DNA of 64,000 nt from Roseococcus sp. SDR (GTDB taxonomy: Bacteria; Pseudomonadota; Alphaproteobacteria; Acetobacterales; Acetobacteraceae), in assembly GCF_019083995.1 (NCBI RefSeq), contig NZ_JAHRCU010000012.1, positions 91,513 through 155,512 of the forward strand, in the 5' to 3' direction. The notes below the pieces were generated by a model, which had not been told where the DNA came from, searched no databases, and was given only the letters and a program-made list of their open reading frames with translations. The translations under genes and the position numbers were made by a program. Below, one piece after another: positions 16,899 through 28,159 of the stretch; the first letter of the stretch is position 1, and each line of letters starts with the position of its first letter.

Positions 16899-16954
16899 GG
16901 ACCTCTCAACAAGGCCATGCTTAAAAGCGCGGCGCAAGAGTGAGGAAGAAGACA

Positions 16955-19645
<2,691 letters not shown>

Positions 19646-19662
19646 GGCCTTGGCTGATGGGT

Positions 19663-19715
19663 GCGAGAGGGCTTTGCCCTCTCGCACTCACCCACCAGGA
19701 AACCCGGTTTCCTGG
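19663..19715. repeat. Two-hairpin repeat after acnA (family B, copy 1)
   Basis: Hairpin 1 has perfect 10-bp arms GCGAGAGGGC (19663-19672) and GCCCTCTCGC (19676-19685) with loop TTT. Hairpin 2 has arms CCAGGAAAC (19695-19703) and GTTTCCTGG (19707-19715) with loop CCG. The same arrangement recurs at 39665-39716 with a different second loop. It sits in the convergent gap between acnA and the CHAP gene and is probably a transcription end element. Confidence 0.85.
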
Positions 19716-19740
19716 ACCTTCCCCCGTTTGGTGATCCCGC

Positions 19741-20265
19741 TCAGCGCCCGGCCATCTGCATCCTGGGCAGGATGAAGCCGTGCGCGGCGAAGACGGTGTT
19801 TCCGTAGTCGTTGATGTTCGGATACCAGACGCGGATCTGCGTCCAGTCATTGTTCGCTGAAACGTCGATCACCGGCTGGTCCTGCGCGACGCGGCCGCGC
19901 GCCGAACCGCTCGCCCAATTCGCATGGTCCACCCGGATTTCGCGGGCGGAGACGACGCGCGACACCACGGCCACATGCCCCGTGGGCAGCCGCCGCGTGC
20001 GGGCCATGACCAGCACGCTGCCCGGCGCGGGGCGCCTTGCGCGGGTATAGCGCCCGGCCGCCGCATCCCACCATTGCCAGGCATCGCCGCGCAGCTCGAT
20101 GCCCGAGCGCGCGCGCGCATAGGGCACGCAGGAGAGCTGCACATCCGGTCCGAAGCCCGGCACGCCGGAGGGCCTGGGCGCGCGCGAGGTGCCGCAGCCC
20201 GCGAGCGCGGACAGCGCGACCAACCCCAACCAGCGCCGACCGCTGGCCTGGAAGACGCTCGACAC
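19741..20265 (-). CDS. CHAP-domain lipoprotein (putative peptidoglycan amidase/peptidase)
   Basis: The 174-residue protein, taken from the GTG at 20265, has a lipoprotein signal ending LSALAGC (Cys24), so it is probably anchored in the envelope. A CHAP/NlpC-like domain follows, with candidate catalytic Cys46 (QLSCVPYAR) and His97 (GHVAVVSRV). Such domains cleave peptide bonds or amides in cell-wall peptides. A TTG at 20280 is an alternative start, but GGGGG upstream of 20265 favours the GTG. The specific substrate is unknown. Confidence 0.8.
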   Translation of the reverse strand: MSSVFQASGRRWLGLVALSALAGCGTSRAPRPSGVPGFGPDVQLSCVPYARARSGIELRGDAWQWWDAAAGRYTRARRPAPGSVLVMARTRRLPTGHVAVVSRVVSAREIRVDHANWASGSARGRVAQDQPVIDVSANNDWTQIRVWYPNINDYGNTVFAAHGFILPRMQMAGR

Positions 20266-20342
20266 GATGAAAACCCCCAAAGCCGCCTCCCCCGAGGCGA
20301 CGGGCCGATTTTACCGCAAGGCGGGCGGCGAAAAAAGCACGA

Positions 20343-20966
20343 TCATTCGGCCGGCTGGAAATCGAGCGCGAGCGGGCCGATCCCGGGGCCGATCCACTGC
20401 TCGGCATAGCCCACCGCGCCGCTTTCGCGCTCCGCCCAGAAGCGGTTCACCACAGGGGAGAGGCCGGGCACGCGGCAGCGCTCCTCGATCAGGATGTAGC
20501 CATCCTCCGTCTCGGCCGCGCGCAGGCGGCAATCGAAGGCGAGGCCGAAGCGCATGGTGGAGGGGTCGCGCGAGGCGCCGGAGACATCCACCAGGCGCCG
20601 CGTCTCGGCGGTGCGGGTCAGCAGGGCGCGCGGATCGCTCAGCGGGTCCGGTCCGTCGAAGCGCGTGGCCATGACCATTTGCGGCAGCCCGGCGGTGCCG
20701 ACCACCCGCGCCCCATCCGTCGCCACCACCACGCCACCCGGGGCGCGCCACATCCGCCGCGTGCCCTGTTGCTGGATGAGCACCGCGCTGGCCTGCCGCC
20801 GGCCCAGCGCCATGCGCAGTACCTCCCCGGTTTCCTGCGCCTCGGCGCTTTCGATCTCGGCGATGGCCATGCGGTCGGGCTCGCCGCTGGGCAGGAAGCC
20901 GGCGAAGGGGGAATTGCTGCCACAGCCCACCAGGGCGAGGAGCAGGATGGGCAGGACGGCGCGCAT
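20343..20966 (-). CDS. YjbF/GfcB-like lipoprotein
   Basis: A 207-residue lipoprotein starting MRAVLPILLLALVGC (lipobox Cys15). The rest looks beta-rich, with motifs MRFGLAFDCRL and ALDFQPAE near the end, resembling the YjbF/GfcB family linked to group 4 capsule or exopolysaccharide export. The usual yjbEGH partners are not adjacent, so the role here is uncertain. It is divergent from proB. Confidence 0.7.
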   Translation of the reverse strand: MRAVLPILLLALVGCGSNSPFAGFLPSGEPDRMAIAEIESAEAQETGEVLRMALGRRQASAVLIQQQGTRRMWRAPGGVVVATDGARVVGTAGLPQMVMATRFDGPDPLSDPRALLTRTAETRRLVDVSGASRDPSTMRFGLAFDCRLRAAETEDGYILIEERCRVPGLSPVVNRFWAERESGAVGYAEQWIGPGIGPLALDFQPAE

Positions 20967-21074
20967 GCCCGATGATGCGAACACGCCCCGGTTGTGTCGA
21001 GTGGATTTCGCTGGGCAGACCCGCAGGCCGGGGAGGCTGGACGCACCGCCGCAAAAGCCGCAGAGAAACGCGCC

Positions 21075-22196
21075 ATGTCGCCCTTGCTCACCGCCCGACG
21101 CATCGTCGTGAAGATCGGCTCCGCCCTCCTCGTCGAGCAGGCGGAGCCGCGCCGCGCCTGGCTCGAATCGGTGGCCGCCGACATCGCCGCCTTCCGCGCG
21201 CGGGGCACGGAGGTGGTGGTCGTCTCCTCCGGCGCCGTGGCGCTGGCGCGGGGCACGCTGGGCCTGACGCGCAAGACGCTGAAGCTCGAGGAGAAGCAGG
21301 CCGCCGCCGCCGTGGGCCAGATCCGCCTCGCCGGCGCCTGGGAGCAGGCGCTGGCCGGCCAGGGGCTGCGCGCCGCGCAATTGCTGCTGACGCTGGAGGA
21401 TAGCGAGGACCGGCGCCGCTACCTCAATGCCCGCGCCACGCTGGCCACGCTGGCCGAACTCGGCTGCGTGCCGGTGATCAACGAGAATGACACGGTGGCG
21501 ACCGCCGAGATCCGCTTTGGCGACAATGACCGCCTGGCCGCCCGCGTGGCCGAGATGATCTCGGCCGATGCGCTGATCCTGTTTTCCGACATTGACGGCC
21601 TCTACACCGCCGACCCTCGCCGCGACCCCGCCGCCCAGCACCTGCCCGTGGTGGAGCGCCTGACGGATGAGATCATGGCCATGGGGGGCGAGCCGCCGCC
21701 CGGCTATTCCTCCGGCGGCATGCGCACCAAGCTGATCGCGGCCCGCATCGCGACCGGCGCCGGGTGCGCGATGGCGATTGCGATGGGCCATGCGCCGCAC
21801 CCGCTGAAGCGGCTTTCGGAAGGCGAGCGCTGCACCTGGTTCCTCGCCTCGCCGGAGGGGCGCACGGCGCGCAAGCGCTGGATCGGTGGCAGCCTGCAGC
21901 CGCAGGGCGTGCTCGTGGTGGATGCGGGTGCCGCGCGCGCATTGAAGCGCGGCGGCTCGCTCCTGCCGGCCGGTGTGCGCGCGGTGACGGGCGATTTCTC
22001 GCGCGGCGATCCGCTCAGCGTGCAGGACGAGACGGGGCGCGAACTGGCGCGCGGCCTCTCCGCCTATGACGCGGCGGATGCGGTGCGCATCGCCGGCCAT
22101 CGCAGCGCCGAGATCGAGGACATCCTCGGCTGGCGCGGCCGCGACGAGCTGATCCACCGCGACGACATGGTGCTGGCCGAGCAGGAGACCCGCTGA
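21075..22196 (+). CDS. proB: Glutamate 5-kinase ProB
   Basis: Phosphorylates glutamate in the first step of proline synthesis. The 373-residue protein has an N-terminal amino-acid-kinase domain (starting [13 protein letters not shown], with [13 protein letters not shown] and [15 protein letters not shown]) and a C-terminal PUA domain, as in E. coli. The ATG at 21075 gives the canonical start. The usual partners obgE and proA are not here; instead its stop overlaps the uppP start. Confidence 0.96.
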   Translation: MSPLLTARRIVVKIGSALLVEQAEPRRAWLESVAADIAAFRARGTEVVVVSSGAVALARGTLGLTRKTLKLEEKQAAAAVGQIRLAGAWEQALAGQGLRAAQLLLTLEDSEDRRRYLNARATLATLAELGCVPVINENDTVATAEIRFGDNDRLAARVAEMISADALILFSDIDGLYTADPRRDPAAQHLPVVERLTDEIMAMGGEPPPGYSSGGMRTKLIAARIATGAGCAMAIAMGHAPHPLKRLSEGERCTWFLASPEGRTARKRWIGGSLQPQGVLVVDAGAARALKRGGSLLPAGVRAVTGDFSRGDPLSVQDETGRELARGLSAYDAADAVRIAGHRSAEIEDILGWRGRDELIHRDDMVLAEQETR

Positions 22197-22987
22197 TGTT
22201 CGACGCCTTCCTGATGGGCGTGGTGGAGGGGCTGACCGAGTTCCTCCCCATCTCCTCCACCGGCCACCTGATCCTGCTGGGGGAGCTGCTGAACTTCCAG
22301 GGGCCGCCCGGCAAGGTCTTCGAGATCTCGATCCAGCTCGGCGCCATCCTTGCCGTCATCGTCGTCTTCTGGCGCAAGCTGCTCGGTGTGGCGCTCGGCA
22401 TGTGGAAGCCGCGCACGCCCGAGCGCTATTTCGCGGTCAACATCGCGCTGGCCTTCCTGCCCGCCATGGTGATCGGCGCGACGCTGCACGGCACCATCAC
22501 GGCGCTGCTCTTCAACCCCTGGGTGGTGAGTGTCGCGCTCATCCTCGGCGGCATCGCGATCATCCTGATCGAACGCACCATCCGCGTGCCCACCATCCGC
22601 TCCGTGCCGGAAATCGGGCCGCTCGCCGCCATCCTCATCGGTTTCGGCCAGGCGCTGGCGATGATCCCGGGCACCTCGCGCTCGGGCGCCACCATCATCA
22701 CCGCGCTGCTGTGTGGCGTGGACCGCAAGACGGCGGCCGAGTTCAGCTTCATCCTGGCGATCCCGACCATGCTCGCGGCCGCCGCCTATTCGCTGCTGAA
22801 GGCGCGCAACGAGCTCTCGCTGGAAGGCCTCGGCCAGATCGGCATCGGCTTCGTCACCGCCTTCGTCGTGGCCTTGATCACGGTGCGTGCCGTGCTGGCG
22901 GTGATCGGCCGCATCGGCTTCACGCCCTTCGGCTGGTACCGCATCGCCATCGGCACGGTGATGCTGGTGCTGCTCAGTCTCGGCTGA
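22196..22987 (+). CDS. uppP: Undecaprenyl-diphosphatase UppP
   Basis: Integral membrane phosphatase that recycles undecaprenyl pyrophosphate for peptidoglycan synthesis; its overproduction gives bacitracin resistance. The 263 residues carry both family motifs, EGLTEFLPISSTGHL near the N-terminus and PGTSRSGATI in the middle, plus about eight hydrophobic helices. The ATG overlaps the proB stop by one base (TGATG), so the two genes are co-translated. Confidence 0.96.
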   Translation: MFDAFLMGVVEGLTEFLPISSTGHLILLGELLNFQGPPGKVFEISIQLGAILAVIVVFWRKLLGVALGMWKPRTPERYFAVNIALAFLPAMVIGATLHGTITALLFNPWVVSVALILGGIAIILIERTIRVPTIRSVPEIGPLAAILIGFGQALAMIPGTSRSGATIITALLCGVDRKTAAEFSFILAIPTMLAAAAYSLLKARNELSLEGLGQIGIGFVTAFVVALITVRAVLAVIGRIGFTPFGWYRIAIGTVMLVLLSLG

Positions 22988-23066
22988 GCCGCCTGCCACA
23001 AAACTGTCACTCCCCAAGCGGCCGGCCTGCTTCTATGGGCGTGATGGACCAGCATGGGGATTTGGC

Positions 23067-23408
23067 GTGGATATCCGTTTCGAGCAATTGTCCTCCGGCG
23101 TCGCGGTGATCCGGCTCAAGGGCCGGCTGGACATCACCGGCGCGATGAAGATCGACGTGCAGTTCGCCGCCGTCGCCGCCGCCAACCGGGCCGTGGTGGT
23201 GGATCTGGGCGAGGTGGAGTTCCTCGCCTCCATGGGTCTGCGGACGCTCATCATGGGGGCCAAGTCCATGCGCAGCAAAGCTGGCCGCATGGTGCTGTAC
23301 CGGCCCATCCCGCTCGTCGAGGAAGTGCTGGTGACCAGCGGCACAACCACCTTGATCCCGGTCGTGCATGATCTGGCCGAGGCGGAGGCCCAGGCCCAGG
23401 CGGCATGA
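23067..23408 (+). CDS. STAS-domain anti-sigma factor antagonist
   Basis: A 113-residue single-domain STAS protein like SpoIIAA/RsbV. When unphosphorylated such proteins bind and neutralise an anti-sigma kinase. The conserved phosphorylation-site region reads VEFLASMGLRTLI, with the candidate Ser in LASMG. The start is GTG at 23067 with GGGGA nearby. Its stop overlaps the ATG of the kinase-like gene that follows, as in classical partner-switch operons. Confidence 0.9.
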   Translation: MDIRFEQLSSGVAVIRLKGRLDITGAMKIDVQFAAVAAANRAVVVDLGEVEFLASMGLRTLIMGAKSMRSKAGRMVLYRPIPLVEEVLVTSGTTTLIPVVHDLAEAEAQAQAA

Positions 23409-23809
23409 TGATACGCGAGGTCCAGCTCAGTGCGGAGGTCGCGGAGATGCCGCGCCTCGCCGCCTGGGTGGAGGCTGAGGCGCCCGGCCTCGGGCTGAGC
23501 GATCGCCAGACCTACGCCATCCAGCTCTGCCTGGAGGAGGTGGTGGCCAACCTCGTGATGCATGCGCGCCCGGCTGCGGGCGCGGGCATCGCCGTCACGG
23601 TCCGCATCGAGGATGCGCCGCTGCGGGTGACGGTGGAGGATGACGCCGAGCCCTTCGACCTGACGGCGCTGGCGCCCGCCGCGCCGGCCTCCTCGCTGGA
23701 GGCGGCGGAAGCCGGCGGCCTCGGCCTGGGGTTGGTCACGGCCTATACCACCGCGCGGGAGTATCGCTCGGAAGGCGGGCTCAACCGGCTCACCTTGGCC
23801 TTCGACTGA
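23405..23809 (+). CDS. Anti-sigma-type HATPase (RsbW/SpoIIAB-like kinase)
   Basis: A 134-residue GHKL ATPase of the serine-kinase/anti-sigma type. The N box is seen in QLCLEEVVANLVMHA and the G-rich lid in GGLGLGLVTAY. It is expected to phosphorylate the STAS protein encoded just upstream and to sequester a target, either a sigma factor or another effector. No sigma factor or PP2C phosphatase gene is adjacent, so the target and the dephosphorylating partner are encoded elsewhere. Confidence 0.88.
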   Translation: MMIREVQLSAEVAEMPRLAAWVEAEAPGLGLSDRQTYAIQLCLEEVVANLVMHARPAAGAGIAVTVRIEDAPLRVTVEDDAEPFDLTALAPAAPASSLEAAEAGGLGLGLVTAYTTAREYRSEGGLNRLTLAFD

Positions 23810-23815
23810 GAGGTC

Positions 23816-24763
23816 TCAGCCCCAGGCGTCGCGGTAGAACCGATACCCGTCGCCCTCGCGCGCCAGATGCCCGGTGGCCGGGAAGGGGAAGTGGTAGCCG
23901 GTGACGCGGATGCGGTCCGTCGCCGCCATGTCCAGGATGCGCCGCCGGCTGGCCCCGGCCGCCGCACCGTCGAAATCGAAGAGCGAGATGTAATCCGGGC
24001 GGCGGGCGAACAGCTCCGGCCGGTGGGTGATGTCGGCCAGCACCAGGAACTGCTCGTTGTTGTCGCTGACGCGGAACACGGTGTGCCCCGGCGAATGGCC
24101 GAAGGCCGGCACGCTGGTGATGCCGGGCGTCACCTCGGAGCCGGGCGCGAAGCGGCGGATGCGGCCCTGATAGGGGGCGAAGCGCCGCGCGACATTGGCA
24201 AAGTTCACCCGCTGCCCCTGCGGGCTGCGGCTCTCATTCCCCGCATCGCTCCACCAGCCGAATTCCTCGGCGGCGACGGCGATTTCGGCATTGGGGAAGG
24301 CGGCCGCGCCCTCGGCCGTGGTCAGGCCATGGATGTGGTCCTGGTGGCAATGGGTGACGATGACGAGGCCGACGCGCGCCGGATCGAGCCCCGCCGCCGC
24401 CATGTTGGCGGAAAGCCGTCCGGCGGTGGGGGTGAGCTGCCCGCCCGTGCCGGCATCGAAGGCGATGAGCAGCCGGCCGGTGTCCACGAAGGTCACGTTG
24501 TAGGGGCCGATATAGTGGTCCGTCGGCAGGAAGGATTCCGCGAGCACGGCGCGCACCGCGTCAGCCGGCGCGTTCAGCACCAGCCCCTCGATGTTGCGGC
24601 GGGCGAAGCCGTCCGAGATGGTGGTGACGGTGAAGCCGCCGACGCGGAAGCGGAACCAGCCCGGCGCCTGCGGCACGGCGGCGGGCGCGGGGGCCTGGGC
24701 CAAAGCAGGTGTCGCCGCCAGCAGGGCGGGCGCGGCGAGCAAGGGGCGGCGGCGCAGCGTCAT
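23816..24763 (-). CDS. Exported MBL-fold metallo-hydrolase
   Basis: A 315-residue metallo-beta-lactamase-fold protein with an N-terminal signal peptide (cleavage probably after ALAQA, about residue 24; RRR near the start may make it a Tat substrate). The complete metal motif HCHQDH lies at 138-143, with a later GHSPGHT and LADITH providing further ligands. The family includes lactonases and other hydrolases; the substrate is not evident. A strong GGGAGGA precedes the ATG at 24763. It converges on the anti-sigma kinase gene with a 6-bp gap and follows the Fe-S gene. Confidence 0.88.
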   Translation of the reverse strand: MTLRRRPLLAAPALLAATPALAQAPAPAAVPQAPGWFRFRVGGFTVTTISDGFARRNIEGLVLNAPADAVRAVLAESFLPTDHYIGPYNVTFVDTGRLLIAFDAGTGGQLTPTAGRLSANMAAAGLDPARVGLVIVTHCHQDHIHGLTTAEGAAAFPNAEIAVAAEEFGWWSDAGNESRSPQGQRVNFANVARRFAPYQGRIRRFAPGSEVTPGITSVPAFGHSPGHTVFRVSDNNEQFLVLADITHRPELFARRPDYISLFDFDGAAAGASRRRILDMAATDRIRVTGYHFPFPATGHLAREGDGYRFYRDAWG

Positions 24764-24786
24764 CAGGTTTCCTCCCGTGTGGCCGA

Positions 24787-26814
24787 TCAGTTCAGCTTCT
24801 TCGCCCGCTCCGCCTCGCGCAAGTAATCCTCGGTCGTCTTGGTCTTGGGCCGCTCGGTGGTGGCATAGGGGTCGAGCGCGGCATTGGTCGCCGCGGTCAC
24901 GCGGCAATCCTCGCAGAGGTCGAGCATGGCGAGGCGCGCGGGGTCCTGGAACATCCAATGGCCGGAGGCGACGAGCTTCGCCTTCACCCGCTCGACGCTC
25001 GACTTCATGCCGAACAGCTTGCCACAGGAGGGGCATTCCGCCGGCGGCTCTTCCTTCACCACCACCGGCCGCGCGGCCTCGGGCGCGAAGTTGAGGCGCG
25101 GCTCCAGCGTGATCACCTTCTCCGGGCAGGTCACAGCGCAGAGGCCGCATTGCACGCAGGCATCCTCCAGGAAGCGGAGCTGCGGCGTGTCCGGATTGGC
25201 GGTGAGCGCCGAGGTCGGGCAGACCATGGTGCAGGAGAGGCAGAGGGTGCAGCCCTCGGTATCCACGCGGGCCAGGCCGAAGGGCGCCTTCTCCGGCATC
25301 GCGACCTGCGTGGCGGTGGCGCCACTCGCGCCATGCAGGGCGCGGAAGGCCTGGCGCATCACCTCGCGCGGGGCGCCCATGGGCAGGAAGCTCTCCGGCG
25401 TCCAGCTGGTGCGCAGCGGCTTGAGCGCGGAGAGCGCCTCGCCCAGGGTGAAGGGATCATCCGTCTCGATCGCGGCGGCGCGGGCGCCCAGGCCCAGGCC
25501 TTCGAGGGCCGCGTTCAGGTAGTCGAGGTTGCGGAACACGCCCTCGGTGCCGTGGCCGCGCCGGGCGGGCATCAGCAGGCGCAGGCCGGCCGCGCCCCAG
25601 GCAAAGGCGCCGGCCAGCAGCGAGAGATCGAGCTGGCTCACCTCATTCACGCGGATGGGCAGCACGCGGGCAGGCAACCCGTCGCCATGGCGGGCGAGGG
25701 CATCAATCAGCGCCTCGCCATGCGCGTCGTCATGGATCAGCAGGATGGGGTCGCGCCCGCCCGCCTCGGCGAAGCCCAGCAGCATGGCGCGGATGCGCCG
25801 CGCCAGCGCATCGGCCGGCGGCAGCGCGTATTGGATCGCGCCGGTCGGGCAGACGGCCGCGCAGGCGCCGCAACCCGCGCAGATCTCGTTGGAGACATTC
25901 ACCCAATCCTTCCCGGACGGCGTGATGGCGCCGGTCGGGCAGAGATCGAGGCAGCGCGTGCAGCCGGTCTTCTTGTTGCGGTTATGGGCGCAGAGCCCCT
26001 GCTCGAAATTCACGAAGCGCGGCTTGTCGAAGGTGCCGACCAGCTCGCCCGCCGCCGCCATGGCCTTGGCGACAGCGACAGGGTCGGCCGGGTCGGCGCG
26101 CAGATAGCCCTGCCGCGTTTCATGGAACAGCGCGGGGCGGCCCGAGAGGTCCAGGATCACGTCGCAGCGGCTTTGCGTGCCGTTCTTCCCCTCGCCCCAG
26201 AGATAGGTGGCGCGCGAGGCGGGCGATGCGGCCGAAGTGTCATCCACCACCACGGTGAAATCGCCCAGATGCCCGGTGGCCGAGCGCGCACGCCCGCGCA
26301 GGACGGGGAATTCCACGCGGCGGGCGGGCGTCACCGGCTCCTCGCCGGTCAGCAGCACGGTGATGTCGAGCTTGTCGGAGAGCGCGCGCGCCGCCTCCAG
26401 CGCCACGGCGTCCCGCCCCAGGATGAGCGCGATGCCCTGGCTGGTCATGGAGACGAGCGAGATGCCCGGCAGCGGCTGCGCGGCGGCGGCCAGGAGCCCC
26501 GCCATCTTCGGCCCGGCCTGCTCGCCCTCGCTGCTCCAGCCCGCATGCTCGCGGAGATTCACGAAATCCAGCGGGGCGTCGAAGCCGACCTCCTCCGCCT
26601 CCTGGGTGAAGAGCGGCGCCTCCTGCGTGCAGGCCACGGTGACGGGGCGGTTCTCGCCCAGGGCCTTGAGGAAGCGGTCCATCTGGCTGCGGCAGAGATG
26701 CTCCGCCGTCCGCAGTTCCGCGCCCTGGGCGGCGCAACCCTTGGCCAGGGCCTTGCCATCCAGCGCCATCGTGTCCTCGCAGGAGCAGACGAAGGCGATG
26801 CGCGATGCAGTCAT
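24787..26814 (-). CDS. Large multi-cluster 4Fe-4S protein of the formate dehydrogenase locus
   Basis: A 675-residue cytoplasmic protein with four ferredoxin-type cysteine sets: two around residues 273-325 (GCTRCLDLCP and CAGCGACAAVCP) and two around 520-570 (CTLCLSCTMVCP and CVQCGLCAVTCP). Two CxxC pairs follow near 591 (CPSC) and 636 (CEDC). The N-terminus begins IAFVCSCEDTM. This family occurs beside formate dehydrogenase genes in alphaproteobacteria and is presumably an electron-transfer or assembly partner; its precise role is unknown to me. It is divergent from the rightward accessory operon, with an 80-bp gap. Confidence 0.85.
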   Translation of the reverse strand: MTASRIAFVCSCEDTMALDGKALAKGCAAQGAELRTAEHLCRSQMDRFLKALGENRPVTVACTQEAPLFTQEAEEVGFDAPLDFVNLREHAGWSSEGEQAGPKMAGLLAAAAQPLPGISLVSMTSQGIALILGRDAVALEAARALSDKLDITVLLTGEEPVTPARRVEFPVLRGRARSATGHLGDFTVVVDDTSAASPASRATYLWGEGKNGTQSRCDVILDLSGRPALFHETRQGYLRADPADPVAVAKAMAAAGELVGTFDKPRFVNFEQGLCAHNRNKKTGCTRCLDLCPTGAITPSGKDWVNVSNEICAGCGACAAVCPTGAIQYALPPADALARRIRAMLLGFAEAGGRDPILLIHDDAHGEALIDALARHGDGLPARVLPIRVNEVSQLDLSLLAGAFAWGAAGLRLLMPARRGHGTEGVFRNLDYLNAALEGLGLGARAAAIETDDPFTLGEALSALKPLRTSWTPESFLPMGAPREVMRQAFRALHGASGATATQVAMPEKAPFGLARVDTEGCTLCLSCTMVCPTSALTANPDTPQLRFLEDACVQCGLCAVTCPEKVITLEPRLNFAPEAARPVVVKEEPPAECPSCGKLFGMKSSVERVKAKLVASGHWMFQDPARLAMLDLCEDCRVTAATNAALDPYATTERPKTKTTEDYLREAERAKKLN

Positions 26815-26894
26815 GGGGGTGGGCTTCCTTCCCGGCGGCGTTGCGCGCGCTTATATCCTTACACGCCAGTCAGGAAAGAGAGGGGACTCCCAGC

Positions 26895-27611
26895 GTGCAC
26901 ACCGGCGACACCTTGCCGCCTCTGCCCAGCCTTTTCGCGCCGGTGATGCTGCGCGAGGGCGGGGATGCCATGGCCCGCGCGGTGGAGCTGGCGCCCGAGG
27001 GCGCCTCGCCCATCGCCAGCGGGGCGGGCACGCTGGTCTGGGTGCGGGCGCTGAACCGCGCCGAGGCCGCGGTGGTGCTGGAGCCCGACCGCCCTCTGGG
27101 CCAGGCGCGCCTCGCCTATCTGGCCGCCGCCAATGCCCTGGCCGACACGCTTTCCGCCATCGCCCCGCCCGAACTGCCGGTCACCTGGCGCTGGCCGGGG
27201 ACGCTGGCCGTGAATGGCGGCGTGGTGGGCGAGATGCGGCTTGCCCTGCCCGAGGGCGCGACCGAGGACGAAATCCCCGAATGGATGGTGGTGGGCTTCG
27301 AACTCCGCCTCGCCTGGCCGGATTCCGTCACCCCCGGTGACCGGCCGGGCGAGACCTCGCTGGTCGAGGAAGGTTTCGAGGATCTGACGCCGGCCGGCGT
27401 GACCGAGGCCTGGGCGCGCCACCTCATGGCGAACATGGATGAGTGGAACGCCCGCGGCCCGCGCCGCGTGGCCGAGAAATACCTGGCCCGGCTGGAGGAA
27501 GCGGCCGGCCAGAAGGGCGTGAAGCGCGGCATCGACCCCAATACGGGCGCGCTGGTGATCCACCGCGCCAAGGGAGAAGACGAAGGGCGCGAGACATGGC
27601 CACTCTCTTGA
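26895..27611 (+). CDS. Biotin/lipoate-ligase-like protein (DUF4444 type)
   Basis: A 238-residue protein related to the catalytic domain of biotin and lipoate protein ligases. Supporting segments are VWVRALNRAEAAVVLEPDRP, PVTWRWPGTLAVNGG and MVVGFELRLAW. The canonical lysine-containing ligase loop is not obvious, so ligase activity is unproven. A C-terminal DUF4444-like segment follows. The start is GTG at 26895 behind GAGGGGA. Its gene is first in the formate dehydrogenase accessory operon and overlaps the next by 16 bp. Homologues in such loci are common, but the link to formate dehydrogenase is unexplained. Confidence 0.75.
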   Translation: MHTGDTLPPLPSLFAPVMLREGGDAMARAVELAPEGASPIASGAGTLVWVRALNRAEAAVVLEPDRPLGQARLAYLAAANALADTLSAIAPPELPVTWRWPGTLAVNGGVVGEMRLALPEGATEDEIPEWMVVGFELRLAWPDSVTPGDRPGETSLVEEGFEDLTPAGVTEAWARHLMANMDEWNARGPRRVAEKYLARLEEAAGQKGVKRGIDPNTGALVIHRAKGEDEGRETWPLS

Positions 27612-28159
27612 GGACGATCCGCCTCGACCCCTCCGACACGCTGATCTTCCCTGTGGCGGCCGAACCCGGCGAATGGGCCGTCCCCGGCGGCTTCCAGTTT
27701 TGGGATGACGCGCCGGACAGCCTCGCCGGCAAGCGGCAGCAGGCCTTTCGCAGCGGCTTCCTGGGCCTTTCCAGCTTCGGCTGGTCCACCCTGGTGGAGG
27801 TGGCCGAGATCACGCCCGAGGCCCGGGCCGAGGTGCTGGAAGCCCTCGCCGCGCATATCCAGGCCGAGCATGGCGCGCCCGACCGCGACGCCGCCCGCGC
27901 GGCGGCGGCCGAGGAGCTGGCCTTCGCCGAATCCCTCTGCGACCAGCCGCCCGGCACCGTCTTCGCGCTCCATCGCAGCCATGACGCGGGCGGCGAGGTG
28001 CGCGAGGCCTTCCGCACGCTCCATCGGCGCGAGACGCCGCACCATGATTTCGGCGCCCTGCCTGTCTTCGCCATCTCCCAGGTCGAGGAGGAGACGCCGC
28101 CCGATTCCCCCGACCTCACCGCCCTCATCAAGGCGGGTTCTTTCAAGGATGGGCCATGA
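27596..28159 (+). CDS. DUF6505-like conserved protein of the FDH locus
   Basis: A 187-residue soluble protein starting MATLLRTIRLDPSDTLIFPV, with GEWAVPGGFQFWDD nearby. It matches my memory of the uncharacterised DUF6505 family that accompanies formate dehydrogenase genes; the family name is from recall, not a search. There is no catalytic motif, signal or membrane segment. The ATG at 27596 lies inside the end of the preceding gene, and the stop overlaps the next start by 4 bp, so translation is coupled. Confidence 0.7.
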   Translation: MATLLRTIRLDPSDTLIFPVAAEPGEWAVPGGFQFWDDAPDSLAGKRQQAFRSGFLGLSSFGWSTLVEVAEITPEARAEVLEALAAHIQAEHGAPDRDAARAAAAEELAFAESLCDQPPGTVFALHRSHDAGGEVREAFRTLHRRETPHHDFGALPVFAISQVEEETPPDSPDLTALIKAGSFKDGP

